DNA of 41,961 nucleotides. It comes from a virus. The DNA lies in the IMG/VR virus record IMGVR_UViG_3300032456_000006, positions 1 to 41,961 of that record. One strand, written 5' to 3'. A program made the translations under genes and the position numbers. Under the pieces are notes generated by a model. That model was given only the letters and a program-made list of their open reading frames with translations. It made no database searches and was not told the origin of the DNA. Of this stretch, positions 15,377-24,004 are shown piece by piece (the first letter of the stretch is position 1; every line of letters starts with the position of its first letter).

Positions 15377-15465
15377 CCCTTGTCGTCCACTTCATAAGGA
15401 ATAGAAGACCTTCAAGAGACCTCCAGAGTGGAGATCCTAAGGACTTCCCAACCAAGGAACCAAAC

Positions 15466-16119
15466 ATGGCAGCAGCCAAACGAATCCCAACTGTCTACAG
15501 CCCCAAAGGCGTGGCAGTCTTCCCCCGACTGAATGAACCAGACTTCAAGTGGAAGCCCGAAGCTGGTCAGTACTCGACTAAGATCCGACTCCCAAAGGAG
15601 GAGGCTGAAGCCTTCCTGGCTAAGTTTCAGGTGATGGCGGATGCTATCTATACCCAGACCTTGGAAGCTACGAAGGGCAAGAAGGATAAGAAGGGCAAAC
15701 TCATAGAAGTGGAGAATGCTGGCCTCCCCTTTGCAGTAGAGATGGACAAAGAGGGGACTGAGACTGGTAGTCTCCTGATCGCCTTCACTGCCAATGCTTC
15801 CTACATTGACAAGATCACGAAGGTCAAGAAGGAGATCAAACCTGGGATCTTTGATAGTCTGGGCAAGCCTGCGAATGTTCAGGTGGGTGGGGGGTCTATC
15901 TTGAAGGTCGGCTTCCAACCGATGCCCTACTATAACGAGGGAGCAGGCAAGACAGGTGTCTCGTTCCGCCTTCAGGGTGTTCAGGTGATCGAACTCCGTC
16001 AGTTTGGTAGTGACCTCAACTTCGGTGTTGAAGAAGGTGGCTACGTCGCTGAGTCGACTCCAGTCCCTTCAGTGGAGGCTGCTGATGGCGTTCCGTCGAA
16101 GAGCGCGGGGAGTTTCTAA
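15466..16119 (+). CDS. Single-stranded DNA-binding protein (gp2.5-like)
   Basis: 217 aa; T7 gp2.5 is 232. AAGGAACCAAAC before the ATG. The N-terminal TVYSPKGVAVFPRLNEPDFKW and the later GGGSILKVGFQPMPYYN are typical of T7-like SSBs with a single OB fold. The protein coats single strands and coordinates polymerase and helicase. In T7 a strongly acidic tail ending in Phe makes these contacts; here the last residue is Phe (SAGSF), but the preceding tail has only a few acids. Overlaps the endonuclease gene by 35 bases. Confidence 0.85.
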   Translation: MAAAKRIPTVYSPKGVAVFPRLNEPDFKWKPEAGQYSTKIRLPKEEAEAFLAKFQVMADAIYTQTLEATKGKKDKKGKLIEVENAGLPFAVEMDKEGTETGSLLIAFTANASYIDKITKVKKEIKPGIFDSLGKPANVQVGGGSILKVGFQPMPYYNEGAGKTGVSFRLQGVQVIELRQFGSDLNFGVEEGGYVAESTPVPSVEAADGVPSKSAGSF

Positions 16120-16504
16120 GGCTCGTAGTTCAGTCTTCAAATCATCGCTCGAAGAACAGGTCGCCTTGGGTCTAGAAGCCCAGGGCGTTCCTGTTTTGTA
16201 TGAGCCTGAAGAACTGCACTACGAGATCCCCGCTTCAAACCACAAGTACACCCCTGACTTCGTGTTGCCCAATGGCATACGGATTGAAACCAAGGGGTAC
16301 CTGACGGCTGAAGACCGGAAGAAGATGCGCTTGGTGAAGGCTTCAAACCCCGACCTCGACATCCGCTTCGTCTTTGGTCGTGCCTCCAACAAACTCAACA
16401 AACTATCACCAACCACCTACGCTGACTGGTCAACCAAGTACGGCTTCCCGTGGGCGGAAAGGTTGGTCCCTCATGCTTGGGTCTCGGAACCGTCTAAGAA
16501 CTGA
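16085..16504 (+). CDS. Endonuclease I, Holliday-junction resolvase (gp3-like)
   Basis: 139 aa; T7 gp3 is 149. ATG chosen for GGAGG 6 bases upstream. The catalytic set of T7 (E20, D55, E65, K67) appears as E23, D58, E68 and K70, in SLEEQ, YTPDF and IETKG, all shifted by exactly three. EIPASNHKYTPDFVLPNG is nearly the T7 block. It resolves branched phage DNA and degrades host DNA to feed replication. The extreme N-terminus is very basic (MAFRRRARG). The gene begins inside the end of the SSB gene and ends inside the amidase gene. Confidence 0.95.
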   Translation: MAFRRRARGVSKARSSVFKSSLEEQVALGLEAQGVPVLYEPEELHYEIPASNHKYTPDFVLPNGIRIETKGYLTAEDRKKMRLVKASNPDLDIRFVFGRASNKLNKLSPTTYADWSTKYGFPWAERLVPHAWVSEPSKN

Positions 16505-17027
16505 CTTCATCGTCATCCATTGTTCCCAGACCCACCCAGATGAACTAGATACCCTTGGGCGCCCATTCGATGCCTTGTCCCTCGACAGGAAACATCGGGA
16601 ACTAAGGGCGCTCTGCTGTGGCTATCACCACGTCATCCTCCGTGATGGTGCCTGTGTTTCCATGCGGCACCAAACGGTCCCTGGAAACCACTGCCCGGGT
16701 GTGAACTCGGTGAGTGTAGCTGTGTGTTTGATTGGAGGTAAAGACCGGGAAGGGAACCCGGAACAGAACTTCACTGAAGACCAGTGGGAGACTCTGAAGT
16801 ACCTCCTGGATGCTCTGACCCGTCAGTACCCCGATGCCCGAGTTGTGGGCCATCAGGACGTAGCATCCCACAAGACCACCTGTCCTTCTTTCGATGTGCT
16901 CAATTGGATCTCCGTCCAGAAGACCCGTCGTCTCCAGAAACAAACCAAGGAACAAGACCATGAACAACACAAACAAGAACCCGAGCCATGGGGACCATAT
17001 CCTGCTGCACCTTCAGTCGAAGGATAA
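16473..17027 (+). CDS. N-acetylmuramoyl-L-alanine amidase (T7 lysozyme, gp3.5-like)
   Basis: 184 aa; T7 gp3.5 is 151. Zinc ligands by alignment are His16 (IHCS), His127 (GHQDV) and Cys137 (CPSF); Tyr51 in GYHH and Lys134 match T7 Tyr46 and Lys128. SVAVCLIGG and NFTEDQ are family blocks. It cuts the bond between N-acetylmuramate and peptide at lysis; in T7 it also binds and restrains RNA polymerase. It carries an extra C-terminal tail of about 35 charged and proline-rich residues, which is also where the next gene overlaps in another frame. Starts inside the endonuclease gene. Confidence 0.92.
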   Translation: MLGSRNRLRTDFIVIHCSQTHPDELDTLGRPFDALSLDRKHRELRALCCGYHHVILRDGACVSMRHQTVPGNHCPGVNSVSVAVCLIGGKDREGNPEQNFTEDQWETLKYLLDALTRQYPDARVVGHQDVASHKTTCPSFDVLNWISVQKTRRLQKQTKEQDHEQHKQEPEPWGPYPAAPSVEG

Positions 17028-17256
17028 CGCAACGGGGGACACTCGTGGTATCACCCACCTGGAAGCCCTTGGTTTGTATCGTTGTCCTCGTCTTGCTCGT
17101 GTAGTCGGAGACCTCCGCGACGCTGGCCACAAGATCACCTCTATCCAGAAGACGGACATCACAGGCCGACGCTATGTCAAATACTACCTCTCTTCCAACC
17201 TCATCTGCTATCGGGAAGGCTTCGTGCTTAGCTTGCCAAGAAACCGGCGGGGATAG
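16960..17256 (+). CDS. Helix-turn-helix protein
   Basis: 98 aa. ATG chosen for AAGGAA 7 bases upstream. GDTRGITHLEALGLYRCPRL followed by VVGDLRDAGHKITSI fits the small phage HTH families in which a recognition helix precedes RI-x-DLR-x-G, and a beta wing follows (RRYVKYYLS). Likely a DNA-binding regulator. It overlaps the amidase gene by 68 bases and the primase gene by 83 bases in other frames. Confidence 0.7.
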   Translation: MNNTNKNPSHGDHILLHLQSKDNATGDTRGITHLEALGLYRCPRLARVVGDLRDAGHKITSIQKTDITGRRYVKYYLSSNLICYREGFVLSLPRNRRG

Positions 17257-18835
17257 ACATGGGGACAATCTCGTCCTGTATTCTGACGGTCACATGCATT
17301 GCTTTGCTTGTGGCTTTCATGCTCGCGGTCCGTCACCGGATCACCAAGAACCGACGACCAATGTACCGAGGGTTCGGGTGGTAAAGGACCTCATCCCAAC
17401 TGGGGAGTTCCTGCCCCTCTCCGTGCGTAACATCACTGCTGAATCCTGTGAGGTCTGGGGGTACCACTGTACCACCTACAACGGCAAGCCGTGCCAAGTG
17501 GCAGACTACCGTGATGGCCAAGGTGTGCTTGTGGGACAGAAGGTTCGCTTCGCGGACAAGGGCTTCCTCATCCTCGGGGGTCCTCTTGGTCTCTATGGGA
17601 AACATCGGTGCCGTGAGGCTGGCAAGAAGGTCATCATCACCGAAGGGGAGATCGATGCTATCTCTCTTAGTCAAGTGCAGGATCACAAGTGGCCCACCCT
17701 GAGTGTCCCTAATGGGGCTCAAGGGGCCAAGAAGGCACTGCAAGCGGACTTGGAGTTCCTTGAGTCCTTTGAAGAAGTGGTCCTCTGCTTTGACAACGAC
17801 GAACCAGGGATCAAGGCAGCACGGGAATGTGCCCTGCTGTTCACCCCAGGTAAATGCAAGATCGCGACCCTGCCCTTGAAGGACGCCAACGAGATGTTGG
17901 TTGAAGGGCGTGTGAAGGAACTCATCGACGCTACGTGGTCTGCAAAGACCTATCGTCCTGATGGGATCATTGATGGTCGGGACATGTGGGAGAAAATCGT
18001 CAAGAACCCTGAGGCAGGGAGCTTCCCCACTCCGTGGCCGACACTCAATGCTGTGGTGGGGGGTATCCGCAAGAAGGAGATCACCACGCTCTGCGCTGGG
18101 TCGGGCATTGGTAAGAGTCAGTTCTGTCGTGAGCTTGCCTACCCTCTGATCATGGCAGGCGAAGACGTAGGGTACATCGCTCTCGAAGAGTCCACCGAAC
18201 GAACCGCTCTCGGTTTGATGGGAGTCCACCTTGACCAACCACTCCACCTTGGGCGTGAAGGCGTCCCCGAAGCGTCCCTTCGTGCGGCTTTTGATGCCAC
18301 AGTTGGTAGTGGTCATGTTTATCTCTATGACCACTTTGGTTCTCTTGAGTCCGAGAACCTTGTCTCTCGCATTAGATTCCTGGCACGTGGTTGCAACTGC
18401 GGCTGGATCATTCTTGATCACCTTAGCATTGCTGTCTCTGGCATCGAAGACGGTGACGAGCGTCGCATCATCGACAACCTGATGACCAAGCTCCGCTCCC
18501 TCGTCCAAGAGACGGGTGTCGGAATGATCTTGGTTAGTCACCTCAAGACCCCTGAAGGTAAGGCGCACGAAGAAGGTGGACACACGGCTCTCAATCAACT
18601 CCGTGGGTCCCGAGCGATTGGCCAGTTATCTGATACGGTGATTGGTATTGAGCGAGACCAACAAGACGAAACGAAGAAGCACATCAGTACCCTAAGGGTC
18701 TTGAAGTGCAGATGGAACGGACAGACCGGCGTTGCTGGGGATGTTCGATATGACACCAAGACCGGACGGCTGTCTCCGAGTGGGCTATTCGGCCCTGAGA
18801 CGGTAGACGGTAACAAACCAAAGGAGCTATTCTGA
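17174..18835 (+). CDS. Primase-helicase (gp4-like)
   Basis: 553 aa; T7 gp4A is 566. The zinc finger needs the upstream start: Cys18, Cys21, Cys43 and Cys46. The TOPRIM primase core is VIITEGEIDAISLSQ and VVLCFDNDEPG. The helicase Walker A is CAGSGIGKSQF, Walker B is WIILDHLSIAVSG, and the arginine-finger region reads ALNQLRGSRAIGQLSD. The C-terminus ends acidic-hydrophobic (PKELF), as in T7, where this tail contacts the polymerase. It unwinds the fork as a ring and lays RNA primers. No clear internal start for a short gp4B-like form was found. Confidence 0.96.
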   Translation: MSNTTSLPTSSAIGKASCLACQETGGDRHGDNLVLYSDGHMHCFACGFHARGPSPDHQEPTTNVPRVRVVKDLIPTGEFLPLSVRNITAESCEVWGYHCTTYNGKPCQVADYRDGQGVLVGQKVRFADKGFLILGGPLGLYGKHRCREAGKKVIITEGEIDAISLSQVQDHKWPTLSVPNGAQGAKKALQADLEFLESFEEVVLCFDNDEPGIKAARECALLFTPGKCKIATLPLKDANEMLVEGRVKELIDATWSAKTYRPDGIIDGRDMWEKIVKNPEAGSFPTPWPTLNAVVGGIRKKEITTLCAGSGIGKSQFCRELAYPLIMAGEDVGYIALEESTERTALGLMGVHLDQPLHLGREGVPEASLRAAFDATVGSGHVYLYDHFGSLESENLVSRIRFLARGCNCGWIILDHLSIAVSGIEDGDERRIIDNLMTKLRSLVQETGVGMILVSHLKTPEGKAHEEGGHTALNQLRGSRAIGQLSDTVIGIERDQQDETKKHISTLRVLKCRWNGQTGVAGDVRYDTKTGRLSPSGLFGPETVDGNKPKELF

Positions 18836-19419
18836 TGTACGAGTTCAACTTCAAGAAACCGAAAGAAGGAATGCGGCGGGAGATGGAGTGTCCACTTATA
18901 ATCCAAGCCCGACGCACCATCCAGGCTTTACCTGACTCCTGTCGCTGTGTGGTCGGCGGCGGATTTCTTCGTGACATCTTCTTTGGTCGTCTCCCGAAAG
19001 ACCTGGATGTCTTCATGAACGCCAACGACATGGATGACTGTGCGTTGTTGGACTATCTTGCCAAGCGGGGCTTCACCGCACGTGTCCTCGTCTCCAATGA
19101 AGCCATTGAGTACTTGTCCTTCACGGACGTATCCTCAGTCATTGAAGCAACACATCCTTACTTCGACTATCCCATCCAGATCATCCGCATGGCGCGCCAC
19201 AACGAGAGTCCTGAACGGATGATTGAGCGCCTGGACCTCGGTCCTTGCCAGATCGGCATGGACGTAGAGGGGAACATCTGGCACACGGAGCAGTTCACTA
19301 CTGATGCCTTCAACCAGACCTTCACCATCACCCGTGACGAAGGCAATGACCGTACCCGGTCGGTCAAACGATTCCACCGGCTGAGCGCGAAGTACCCTGG
19401 TTGGAAGCTGGTGGGCTGA
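18835..19419 (+). CDS. Nucleotidyltransferase-like protein (Pol-beta fold)
   Basis: 194 aa. AAGGAG lies before the ATG; 1-base overlap with the helicase gene. CVVGGGFLRD followed by LPKDLDVFM is the GG-x(2-3)-RD ... D-x-D signature of the head domain of CCA-adding and poly(A) polymerases. The acidic pair is in KDLDVF. The later tRNA-binding domains of full CCA enzymes (about 400 aa) are missing, so it is a minimal nucleotidyltransferase. The substrate is unknown. Similar stand-alone proteins occur in other podophages. The genome also carries tRNA-like sequences ending ACCA before the capsid gene; a link is speculation. Confidence 0.75.
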   Translation: MYEFNFKKPKEGMRREMECPLIIQARRTIQALPDSCRCVVGGGFLRDIFFGRLPKDLDVFMNANDMDDCALLDYLAKRGFTARVLVSNEAIEYLSFTDVSSVIEATHPYFDYPIQIIRMARHNESPERMIERLDLGPCQIGMDVEGNIWHTEQFTTDAFNQTFTITRDEGNDRTRSVKRFHRLSAKYPGWKLVG

Positions 19420-19625
19420 TGACTAAAGACTACCCCATGTGGGTGTGCCACGACTGTGGCTCCAAGGCTGGTAAGGCGTGGACCCGCTCAACGTGGCACG
19501 TGGGTGTCTGTGGAGTCTGTCTCAAACTCATAACTGTGACTGAACCTCGTGACTATGGGTACCCCGACTTCACCAAATTACGCAAGGAGCTAGAAGAGAA
19601 ATGGCTAAACCAAAGTTCTCAGTAG
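19419..19625 (+). CDS. Small zinc-ribbon protein
   Basis: 68 aa. ATG in a TGATGA overlap with the previous stop. Two CxxC pairs, CHDCG and CGVC, separated by STWHVGV, then VTEPRDYGYPDF. This layout recurs in many tailed phages. Probably binds one zinc ion; role unknown. Confidence 0.75.
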   Translation: MTKDYPMWVCHDCGSKAGKAWTRSTWHVGVCGVCLKLITVTEPRDYGYPDFTKLRKELEEKWLNQSSQ

Positions 19626-19807
19626 GCCAGCTAGTCTTCCACAAAGCAGTCATTGAGAAGCAACCCGGTATCGTGGTTGGCGTCACGGACTACGGTGGTG
19701 GGCTTCATTACTACAATGTAGACTGGGGTCCTTCAGATGGGACCAGTGAGAAGTTCGAGGTCGCTCTGTCTGCCACCTTTGTCCCTGACTATGGGGTGGT
19801 GGAATGA
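19601..19807 (+). CDS. Small SH3-like protein, unknown
   Basis: 68 aa. AAGGAG lies 15 bases and GAAGAGAA closer before the ATG. KFSVGQLVFHKAV...PGIVVGVTDYGG followed by YYNVDWGP looks like a small SH3-type beta barrel, as in many phage proteins of unknown function. Overlaps both neighbours by a few codons. Confidence 0.65.
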   Translation: MAKPKFSVGQLVFHKAVIEKQPGIVVGVTDYGGGLHYYNVDWGPSDGTSEKFEVALSATFVPDYGVVE

Positions 19808-19998
19808 AGCGCCTCCTCCAATGGCTAACAGCCCCCCGCCCCATTGTGCTTATTACATTCGCTCAACAACTCAGAGACCATGGGTACCCTGTCTCCGATG
19901 AGGAGTTCATAGGCACATTCAAGGGCTATAACATAAGCCTCTCTTCCTTAAGGGATGGGCTACCACGGTGGAAACGGTGGTTGAGGTTCCAACGATGA
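19804..19998 (+). CDS. Small basic protein, unknown
   Basis: 64 aa. The ATG overlaps the previous stop (ATGA) and the stop overlaps the polymerase start (ATGA). Basic, with a C-terminus of alternating Trp and Arg (RWKRWLRFQR). No family recognised. Confidence 0.6.
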   Translation: MKRLLQWLTAPRPIVLITFAQQLRDHGYPVSDEEFIGTFKGYNISLSSLRDGLPRWKRWLRFQR

Positions 19999-21896
19999 AG
20001 CGCCTTCTATTTGATATCGAAACCGATGGCCTCCTCGCTGAGGTAACCAAAGTCCACTGCATCGTCACCCTGGACCTCGACACCTCCGAAGTGTCTGTCT
20101 ATGATGGCGACCAGATTGAAGCTGGTGTCCACGAGATCGAAGCAGCCTCTGAACTCTGGGGACACAACATTCTTGGGTTCGACCTCCCGGTCCTGAAGAA
20201 GCTCTACGGGGTGTGGTGTAACCTCGACCCAATGAAGGCTAGCTGGAAGATTAGGGATACCCTCATCTGCTCTCAGCACATGTGGCTGGAACTGAAGGTG
20301 AAGGACTTCGCCTTCCGCAAGCTGACCCCGGACTTCCCAGGTAACCTCATTGGCTCTCACTCCCTCAAGGCGTGGGGCTGGCGACTCGGGGAGAAGAAGG
20401 ATACCTTCGGTGAGACTGCGGACTGGAAGGTCTACACTCCCGAGATGCGGAAGTACTGCATCCAGGATGTTCACACCAACAAGAAGTTGGTGGACCTGAT
20501 CGTCAGTAAGAAGTACTCCGAAGCGGCTCTCGATAATGAGCACCGCTTTGCCTACGTCATCTGGCTCCAGGAACAGCATGGCTTCCGGTTCGACCGCAAG
20601 GCTGCTGTGAGTCTCTATGCGACCTTGTGTCAGCGGAGGAACACCTTGGAGAAAGAGTTGCGGGATGGGTTCTCGGGGTGGAGCGAGGACATGAAGGTCC
20701 CTGCTTTCTACAAGCTGACCCTCCTGTCTCAGTTCGCAGGGGCACCAGCGGGGACAGGTTTGTCAACCCAGCATGCGACAAAGACTGCTGCGGAAGATCA
20801 TCGGCGCACCTTAGGCCTGAAGCCTAGAAATTGCTCCATCGAAGCTGGCCCCCTCAAGCAGAGACACACCGCCTTCAACCCAGGGTCACACGACCACATT
20901 GCTAAGTTCTTGATTCAGAGGTATGGGTGGAAGCCGTCGCAGTATGGGGACGACGGGAAGCCCTCGACCACTGAAGAGATTCTTGTCTGTCTCCCCTATC
21001 CTGAGATCACCCCTATCTGCGAGTATCTTCTCATTGAGAAGCGCATCGGTCAGTTGGCCGAAGGGGACAAGGCGTGGCTCAAGCTTGAGAAGAACGGACG
21101 GGTTCATGGGCGGGTGAGTACCAATGGTGCTGTCTCAACCCGAGTGACCCATAGCAACCCAAACATGAGTCAGGTCCCCGCTGTGGACAAGCCTTATGGT
21201 AAGGAGTGTCGAGCCCTCTTCGTAGCTGATGAAGGTCATGTCCTAGTTGGGGCAGACGCTTCAGGAATCCAGCTACGATCCTTAGCCCACTACCTGTACC
21301 CATGGGATGGTGGTGCCTACGGGAAGATCATTCTCGAAGGTGACATTCATAAGGCTAATCAGGAAGCTGCTGGCTTTGCTACTCGTGATATGGCGAAGAC
21401 TTTCATCTACGCCTTCCTTCTGGGGGCACAGGCTGGTAAGGTTGGCTCCATCGCAGGTGTTAGCAGAGCTGAGGGCCAGAAGCTCATCGACTCATTCCTC
21501 AAGAAGTTTCCAGCGTTGGCATCTCTCAAAGCTGCTGTCTCTGCGAAGGTCAAGGAACGGGGCTACCTCGTTGGCCTGGATGGCTGCATCCTCCCGACCC
21601 GCTCCGAACACGCTGCATTGAGTTCCCTCCTCCAGGGCTTTGAAGCCCGAGTGATGAAGCGCGCAACCTGGATCACCCATAGTGCGCTGACTAAGTCTGG
21701 ACTAGTTCACGGTAAGGACTTTGCCCAGGTCGGATTCTTTCATGATGAGCTTCAGCTTAGCTGTCGCCCTGATCTTGGTGAGATCGCAGGCCAGACCGTT
21801 GTTTCCGCCATCGAACAAGCGGGCAAGGAGTTCGACTCCAAGTGTCCTCTGACTGGTGCCTACCGTGTTGGCAAGAATTGGTGTGAGACCCACTAG
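19995..21896 (+). CDS. DNA polymerase, family A (gp5-like)
   Basis: 633 aa; T7 gp5 is 704. ATG chosen because MKRLLFDIETDG opens the exonuclease domain directly; Asp7 and Glu9 are the first metal ligands. LIGSHSLKAWGWRLGEKK matches the T7 block FGSHALEAWGYRLGEMK. Polymerase motif A is VGADASGIQLRSLA, motif B is RDMAKTFIYAFLLGA, and motif C is FFHDELQL. It copies the genome with the primase-helicase. Whether it recruits host thioredoxin, as T7 does, cannot be told; the protein is about 70 residues shorter than T7 gp5. Confidence 0.96.
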   Translation: MKRLLFDIETDGLLAEVTKVHCIVTLDLDTSEVSVYDGDQIEAGVHEIEAASELWGHNILGFDLPVLKKLYGVWCNLDPMKASWKIRDTLICSQHMWLELKVKDFAFRKLTPDFPGNLIGSHSLKAWGWRLGEKKDTFGETADWKVYTPEMRKYCIQDVHTNKKLVDLIVSKKYSEAALDNEHRFAYVIWLQEQHGFRFDRKAAVSLYATLCQRRNTLEKELRDGFSGWSEDMKVPAFYKLTLLSQFAGAPAGTGLSTQHATKTAAEDHRRTLGLKPRNCSIEAGPLKQRHTAFNPGSHDHIAKFLIQRYGWKPSQYGDDGKPSTTEEILVCLPYPEITPICEYLLIEKRIGQLAEGDKAWLKLEKNGRVHGRVSTNGAVSTRVTHSNPNMSQVPAVDKPYGKECRALFVADEGHVLVGADASGIQLRSLAHYLYPWDGGAYGKIILEGDIHKANQEAAGFATRDMAKTFIYAFLLGAQAGKVGSIAGVSRAEGQKLIDSFLKKFPALASLKAAVSAKVKERGYLVGLDGCILPTRSEHAALSSLLQGFEARVMKRATWITHSALTKSGLVHGKDFAQVGFFHDELQLSCRPDLGEIAGQTVVSAIEQAGKEFDSKCPLTGAYRVGKNWCETH

Positions 21897-22203
21897 ACGG
21901 TACCGAGAGTGGCGTCTCCTCGGATGGGCTAAGCAACGAGCTATACTCAAGAAGCTCTCGTTCAATCTCACCCTCGATGACATCTTCATTCCGAAGCGGT
22001 GTCCCGCTCTCGGTATCCTTCTCGCTCCCGGTTCTCGTGGACCAGGGAGCCCAACGCTCGACAGGATCATCCCGTCCCTTGGGTACACCAAAGGTAACGT
22101 GGTGGTCCTCTCAGCCCTCGCCAACCAAATCAAATCCTCCGGTACTCCCCTTGAAGTTCTCAAGGTGGCTAAGTGGTACCTGAAACTACTGAAAGAAGCC
22201 TGA
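21856..22203 (+). CDS. Small HNH-like endonuclease candidate
   Basis: 115 aa from a GTG inside the polymerase gene; other in-frame starts (GTG 21865, TTG 21868, GTG 21883) are possible and none has a strong ribosome site. KRCPALGI, then SPTLDRIIPSLGYTKGNVVVLS and ANQIKS match the core of small phage HNH proteins (S-x-DRI-x-P-x-x-GY-x-x-GN-V ... N-x-x-K). The usual first His of HNH is not obvious, so activity is uncertain. T7-like genomes often keep an endonuclease VII/HNH gene at this place. Confidence 0.7.
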   Translation: MPTVLARIGVRPTRRYREWRLLGWAKQRAILKKLSFNLTLDDIFIPKRCPALGILLAPGSRGPGSPTLDRIIPSLGYTKGNVVVLSALANQIKSSGTPLEVLKVAKWYLKLLKEA

Positions 22204-22466
22204 TGCCTACAACCCAAGAGTACCACCCTCACCCACGGAACCCCAAGACAGAACTGAGGACCCTCAAGGTCTCTCATCCTGGCAAGGATTACTTGGCGGA
22301 CGGGTGGGACGGCAAGATGGTTCTTGTCACTGGGTGGTTCGTCGCTTGGCGACAGACCGGTGATCACCCTAAGCATGGCCCCCTTTGGCAACCTGTCTGG
22401 TCTGCCCGAGTGCTAGAGCTTCCTGACCGCTTCATCTCTGAAGATCAACTCCTAAGGATTCTATGA
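22203..22466 (+). CDS. Small protein, unknown
   Basis: 87 aa, ATG in a TGATG overlap. Proline- and histidine-rich start (EYHPHPRNPKTE), then GKMVLVTGWFVAWRQTG, then a beta-rich end. No family recognised. Confidence 0.6.
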   Translation: MPTTQEYHPHPRNPKTELRTLKVSHPGKDYLADGWDGKMVLVTGWFVAWRQTGDHPKHGPLWQPVWSARVLELPDRFISEDQLLRIL

Positions 22467-22681
22467 CAATAGCCTCATGGCCATTCCGAGACGCTATCGT
22501 TGCTGTCTCTAAACTTCATCGGGATGACTTCTCTATGATGGAGGGGTCTAGCGCAAAGGAGCTAGTCATCTTAGAAACTGTAATGAAAGCCTGTAGTGTC
22601 TTCATAAGTTCCCTTCGGAAGGCTGACCCCGAAGGCTGGAAATCAGTCACCCAAGACATCCGAGAGAATAAACTTTTATGA
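22463..22681 (+). CDS. Small helical protein, unknown
   Basis: 72 aa, ATGA overlap with the previous gene. Mostly helical with a cysteine in AKELVILETVMKACSVF. Function unknown. Confidence 0.6.
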   Translation: MTIASWPFRDAIVAVSKLHRDDFSMMEGSSAKELVILETVMKACSVFISSLRKADPEGWKSVTQDIRENKLL

Positions 22682-22875
22682 CCACCGAAGTCGATGTGCT
22701 CTACGCCCACCCCATAACCTCCTCCATCCCCACCATCGCTGACCACAAGGAAGCCTGCTATGCCTTCCTGCAACGACTGGTTCAGCATGGTCTCCTCCAG
22801 GTGGATGTGAAGTGGGCTCCCACAAGTGAGCGATGGGTGCTGTTGTTTGGAGCGAAGGGGATGGTGCCCCTGTGA
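22678..22875 (+). CDS. Small protein, unknown
   Basis: 65 aa, ATGA overlap. Contains a helix (HKEACYAFLQRLVQHGLL) and a C-terminal beta hairpin with tryptophans (VKWAPTSERWVLLFG). Function unknown. Confidence 0.6.
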   Translation: MTTEVDVLYAHPITSSIPTIADHKEACYAFLQRLVQHGLLQVDVKWAPTSERWVLLFGAKGMVPL

Positions 22876-23195
22876 GTACCTGCCCACAGAGTATTGATGG
22901 TATGCACGTATACTTTCGTATAAATGTGAATGGGGGGACGAAGGCTTGTCGGGTCTGTGGTCGAGTGTCAGACCACATCAGCCCCCAGCCCCCCAAACCT
23001 CCCCTTGGTGTGATGCCCGAAACCATCTGGCTGGAGCATCGCGCTGATGAACTCTCACGAGCAATACGAGAGTACGTCATAGCCACTGAGCTTCCCAAGG
23101 AGGGGTGGAGTTGGAGTTTGGTAAACAAGTGGAGTAAAGAGTTGGCAGGTGTCTCCACTAAACTTGAACTCATTCGTACTGCGACAAACCCATGA
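22872..23195 (+). CDS. Conserved-type phage protein, unknown
   Basis: 107 aa, GTG start in a GTGA overlap. CRVC suggests a half zinc site. The segment LEHRADELSRAIREYV resembles a helix common in T7-like phage proteins of unknown function. Ends in an ATGA overlap with the exonuclease gene. Confidence 0.65.
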   Translation: MSTCPQSIDGMHVYFRINVNGGTKACRVCGRVSDHISPQPPKPPLGVMPETIWLEHRADELSRAIREYVIATELPKEGWSWSLVNKWSKELAGVSTKLELIRTATNP

Positions 23196-24004
23196 CCCGG
23201 ACTCTACTCATCGACTCAGACGTGCTGGTCTACAAAGCAGCCACCTCCGGTCAGACCAACTACGACTGGGGTGAAGCCACCTCCGTCCACCTGGACGAGA
23301 AGCAGGCGATGGTCAACCTTGCTCAACAGGTAGATGAACTCCAAGACCATCTTGGTGGCGATAGGGTCATCATGTGTCTTGGGTGTCCTAATGGTACCAA
23401 TTGGCGCAAAGACATCCTGCCGACCTACAAGTCTAACCGAGACCCGGATGCGAAGCCCAAGCTGATTGGCTTCCTTCGTGAGTTCATCATGTCCGTCAAG
23501 TGCTGGAGTACCTACGCTCGTCCAACCCTAGAGGGGGATGATGTCCTTGGTATCCTTTCGACAGCCCCGGACTTGGTCAAAGGGGAACGGATCATCGTGT
23601 CTATCGACAAGGACTTCCAGTCCATCCCAGGTCTGCTCTACAACCCAGGCAAACCTGAACTCGGTACTCGGAGGATCAATGCTGACCAAGCTGATTACTA
23701 CCATGCTTACCAGACTCTCATTGGCGATCCTACGGATGGCTACAAGGGATGCCCAGGGATCGGACCCAAGAAAGCTACTGGCATTCTCGGTCCTATTTCC
23801 AAAGGCGAGTACTGGGGAGCGATCGTCGATACCTATGTTGCTAAGGGCCTCACCGAAGAGGACGCCTTGGTTCAGGCGCGGGTAGCCCGCATCTGTCGGA
23901 ACTCTGACTATGATCGAATCAATAAACGGGTGATCCTCTGGCAACCGCCAAAGGAAGTTGAACCCGTGGTTATCCAACACAACGCAGATGGAGAAGTTGC
24001 ATGA
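23192..24004 (+). CDS. 5'-3' exonuclease (gp6-like, flap-endonuclease fold)
   Basis: 270 aa; T7 gp6 is 300. ATGA overlap with the gene before. RTLLIDSDVLVYKAA gives the first metal-binding aspartate; TLEGDDVLGIL and VSIDKDFQS carry further acids; GDPTDGYKGCPGIGPKKA is the helix-three-turn-helix DNA-binding motif. It removes RNA primers and degrades host DNA from 5' ends together with endonuclease I. The short lysine-poor C-terminal extension is unremarkable. Confidence 0.93.
   Translation: MTRTLLIDSDVLVYKAATSGQTNYDWGEATSVHLDEKQAMVNLAQQVDELQDHLGGDRVIMCLGCPNGTNWRKDILPTYKSNRDPDAKPKLIGFLREFIMSVKCWSTYARPTLEGDDVLGILSTAPDLVKGERIIVSIDKDFQSIPGLLYNPGKPELGTRRINADQADYYHAYQTLIGDPTDGYKGCPGIGPKKATGILGPISKGEYWGAIVDTYVAKGLTEEDALVQARVARICRNSDYDRINKRVILWQPPKEVEPVVIQHNADGEVA

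Noticed and set aside
17333-18598. A 421-codon antisense frame within the primase-helicase gene
   Set aside because: The + strand protein has all primase and helicase motifs. The antisense frame shows no recognisable domain and no neighbours on that strand.
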